Assembly: GCA_050258815.1 (NCBI GenBank)
Contig: JBLMZM010000343.1
Coordinates: forward strand, 1 to 8,509
Direction of reading: 5' to 3'
DNA from: JAAXKN01 sp050258815
Lineage (GTDB): Bacteria > Bacteroidota > Ignavibacteria > Ignavibacteriales > SURF-24
DNA: 8,509 bases
Position numbers and translations under genes: made by a program. Below are positions 7,251-8,509 of this stretch, piece after piece (within the stretch, counting starts at the first letter, position 1; the number at the start of each line of letters is the position of its first letter). The notes under the pieces are model-generated. The model saw only the letters and a list, made by a program, of their open reading frames with translations. It did no database searches and was not told the origin of the DNA.

Positions 7251-8442
7251 AAAGATTATGAATAAGAATGAAACAGAACAGTTCTTAATTGTAAATGATC
7301 ACAGGGTCTGTTCAAGGTGTATTTATGATGATACTGTCCCGGGCATTCAATTTGACGAAAATAATGTATGCAATTACTGCAAAATGGTAGATCAGCTGAC
7401 TGAGGAATACCAGACCGGGCGTAAAGCAGGGGATGCAAAGTTCAGGGAAATTGTCGAAGAAATAAAACGCAAAGGCAAAGGGAAGAAATATGATGTCGTG
7501 GTAGGTGTAAGTGGCGGGACGGATTCTTCATATATGATTTATCTCGCAGTAAAACTGGGTCTCAGGCCCTTGGCGGTTCATTACGACAATACGTGGAATA
7601 CGGCTACAGCTACGGGCAATATCACGCGGGTACTTAAAAAGCTTAATGTTGATTTATTTACTTACGTTGTTGATAATAAGGAGATGGATGACATATTCAA
7701 GTCATTCTTCCTTGCCGATGTTCCGGAAATTGATGCGGCAACCGATCTGGCTTTGTCGGAAGTGCTCTACAGAGCAGCCTCAAAGTTTGGCGTTAAATAT
7801 ATATTTGAGGGGCATTCCTTCATTTCCGAAGGAATAACACCTTTGGGCAAAAACTACTTTGACGGAAAGTATATTTCCTCCATACATAAGAAATACGGAA
7901 GGATGCGCATGAAAACTTATCCTAACATGACCTTCATTGCATTCATGAAATGGATAATCTTTAAGCGCATAAGAAAAATAAGGCCCTTCTGGTATATTGA
8001 TTACTCAAAGGAAAGCGCCCGCGAATTCCTGGAAAAAGAATTTAACTGGGAGTATTACGGCGGGCACCATCTGGAAAACAGAATGTCTGCATTTAATCAT
8101 AGCTATTATTTCCCACAGAAGTTTAATATAGATTACAGGAACAATTCACTGTCTGCTTCAGTGCGAAATGGGAAGATACCCAGGTCGGTGGCGATAGAGG
8201 AATACTATTTTAATAAACCATATATGGAAGCAGAGCTTCTGGAATATTTCAGGAAACGTCTGGATTTATCCGAGGAGCAGTTCAATGAAATAATGAAGCG
8301 GCCGCCAAAGTACTGGACGGAATATCCCACATACAAAAAACGTTTTGAAATGCTTCGCCCGCTTTTCTTCATTCTTTATAAAACAAATCTGGTGCCTAAG
8401 AGTTTTTATATGAAGTATTGTTTTCCGGTTGGTGACCAATGA
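7237..8442 (+). CDS. wbuX: N-acetyl sugar amidotransferase (WbuX/WbpG/PseA type)
   Basis: From ATG 7237 this is 401 residues, typical for the family. An N-terminal zinc-ribbon-like motif has Cys25/Cys28 (CSRCIYDDTVP) and Cys45/Cys48 (CNYC). The ATP PP-loop SGGTDSS follows at 92-98. Later signatures are HYDNTWN (115-121), EGHSFISEGI (191-200) and GGHHLENRMSAFNHSYY (275-291). Members such as P. aeruginosa WbpG act with HisH- and HisF-type partners that deliver ammonia from glutamine, converting an N-acetyl group to acetamidino or forming an amide on a nucleotide sugar. The HisH gene that follows, overlapping by ATGA, fits that model. The start is uncertain: TTG 7231 has poor spacing, ATG 7237 has AGAG 7 bases upstream and overlaps the previous gene by 14 bases, and ATG 7258 avoids the overlap. 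The sugar substrate is not determined. Confidence 0.93.
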   Translation: MHPTEKIMNKNETEQFLIVNDHRVCSRCIYDDTVPGIQFDENNVCNYCKMVDQLTEEYQTGRKAGDAKFREIVEEIKRKGKGKKYDVVVGVSGGTDSSYMIYLAVKLGLRPLAVHYDNTWNTATATGNITRVLKKLNVDLFTYVVDNKEMDDIFKSFFLADVPEIDAATDLALSEVLYRAASKFGVKYIFEGHSFISEGITPLGKNYFDGKYISSIHKKYGRMRMKTYPNMTFIAFMKWIIFKRIRKIRPFWYIDYSKESAREFLEKEFNWEYYGGHHLENRMSAFNHSYYFPQKFNIDYRNNSLSASVRNGKIPRSVAIEEYYFNKPYMEAELLEYFRKRLDLSEEQFNEIMKRPPKYWTEYPTYKKRFEMLRPLFFILYKTNLVPKSFYMKYCFPVGDQ

Positions 8443-8509
8443 TAACAATAGTTGATTATGGAATGGGAAACCTTGGCTCTATTAAGAACATGTTGAAAAA
8501 AATTGGGAC
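8439..8509 (+). CDS. hisH: HisH-type glutamine amidotransferase subunit (N-terminal fragment; continues beyond window)
   Basis: Only about 23 codons are visible, reading MITIVDYGMGNLGSIKNMLK. The VDYGMGNLGSI stretch is the characteristic N-terminus of HisH, the class I glutaminase subunit of imidazole glycerol phosphate synthase. The ATG overlaps the amidotransferase stop as ATGA, so translation is coupled. In glycan loci a dedicated HisH/HisF pair (WbuY/WbuZ; HisH2/HisF2 in P. aeruginosa) feeds ammonia to the neighbouring N-acetyl sugar amidotransferase, and this placement fits that rather than histidine synthesis (inference). The catalytic Cys-His-Glu triad lies outside the window and cannot be checked. 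Confidence 0.85.
   Translation, partial: MITIVDYGMGNLGSIKNMLKKIG

Noticed and set aside
1..8509. CRISPR array, tRNA or rRNA, insertion sequence ends, or attachment sites.
   Set aside because: Reading the window showed no regularly spaced repeats, tRNA-like cloverleaf, transposase motif or flanking inverted repeats. Nearly all bases are coding, and the longest gap is 16 bases.

Overview
The window is the interior of a surface-polysaccharide biosynthesis locus (O-antigen, capsule or similar glycan). It has nine genes, all on the + strand, and the first and last run off the edges. Intergenic gaps are at most about 16 bases and several junctions overlap (TAATG, ATGA, a 14-base overlap). I see no internal promoter or terminator, so the block reads as part of one long operon. 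The DNA is moderately AT-rich, with frequent ATA, AGA and AGG codons. Products match families common in Gram-negative glycan loci, but the sequence does not fix the phylum. One perfect AGGAGG and one AGGAAG suggest ordinary Shine-Dalgarno use.

Layout: (1) 1-456, C-terminal part of an extended-SDR nucleotide-sugar epimerase/dehydratase. (2) 470-1639, PLP-dependent DegT/DnrJ/EryC1/StrS sugar aminotransferase. (3) 1639-3504, AsnB-type glutamine-dependent amidotransferase. (4) 3520-4521, an unrecognised protein with two apparent Rossmann-like halves. (5) 4538-5299, a class I SAM methyltransferase broken by one in-frame amber codon inside its SAM-binding region. (6) 5304-6239, an ArnA/Fmt-like formyltransferase that probably starts at a TTG behind a perfect Shine-Dalgarno. 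(7) 6255-7250, a second, intact SAM methyltransferase. (8) 7237-8442, an N-acetyl sugar amidotransferase of the WbuX/WbpG/PseA type. (9) 8439-8509, the start of a HisH-type glutaminase.

How they may work together (inference): the SDR enzyme and the aminotransferase make a nucleotide-linked amino sugar, and the formyltransferase could N-formylate it. The AsnB-like enzyme could amidate a sugar carboxylate. WbuX with HisH, and presumably HisF just beyond the window, would use glutamine-derived ammonia to form an acetamidino group or amide. The methyltransferases would add O- or N-methyl groups. The locus therefore points to a heavily modified sugar carrying several nitrogen substituents.

The points most worth a second look are the TGG-to-TAG-type lesion in gene 5, the unrecognised gene 4, and two different glutamine-dependent amidation systems in one operon.
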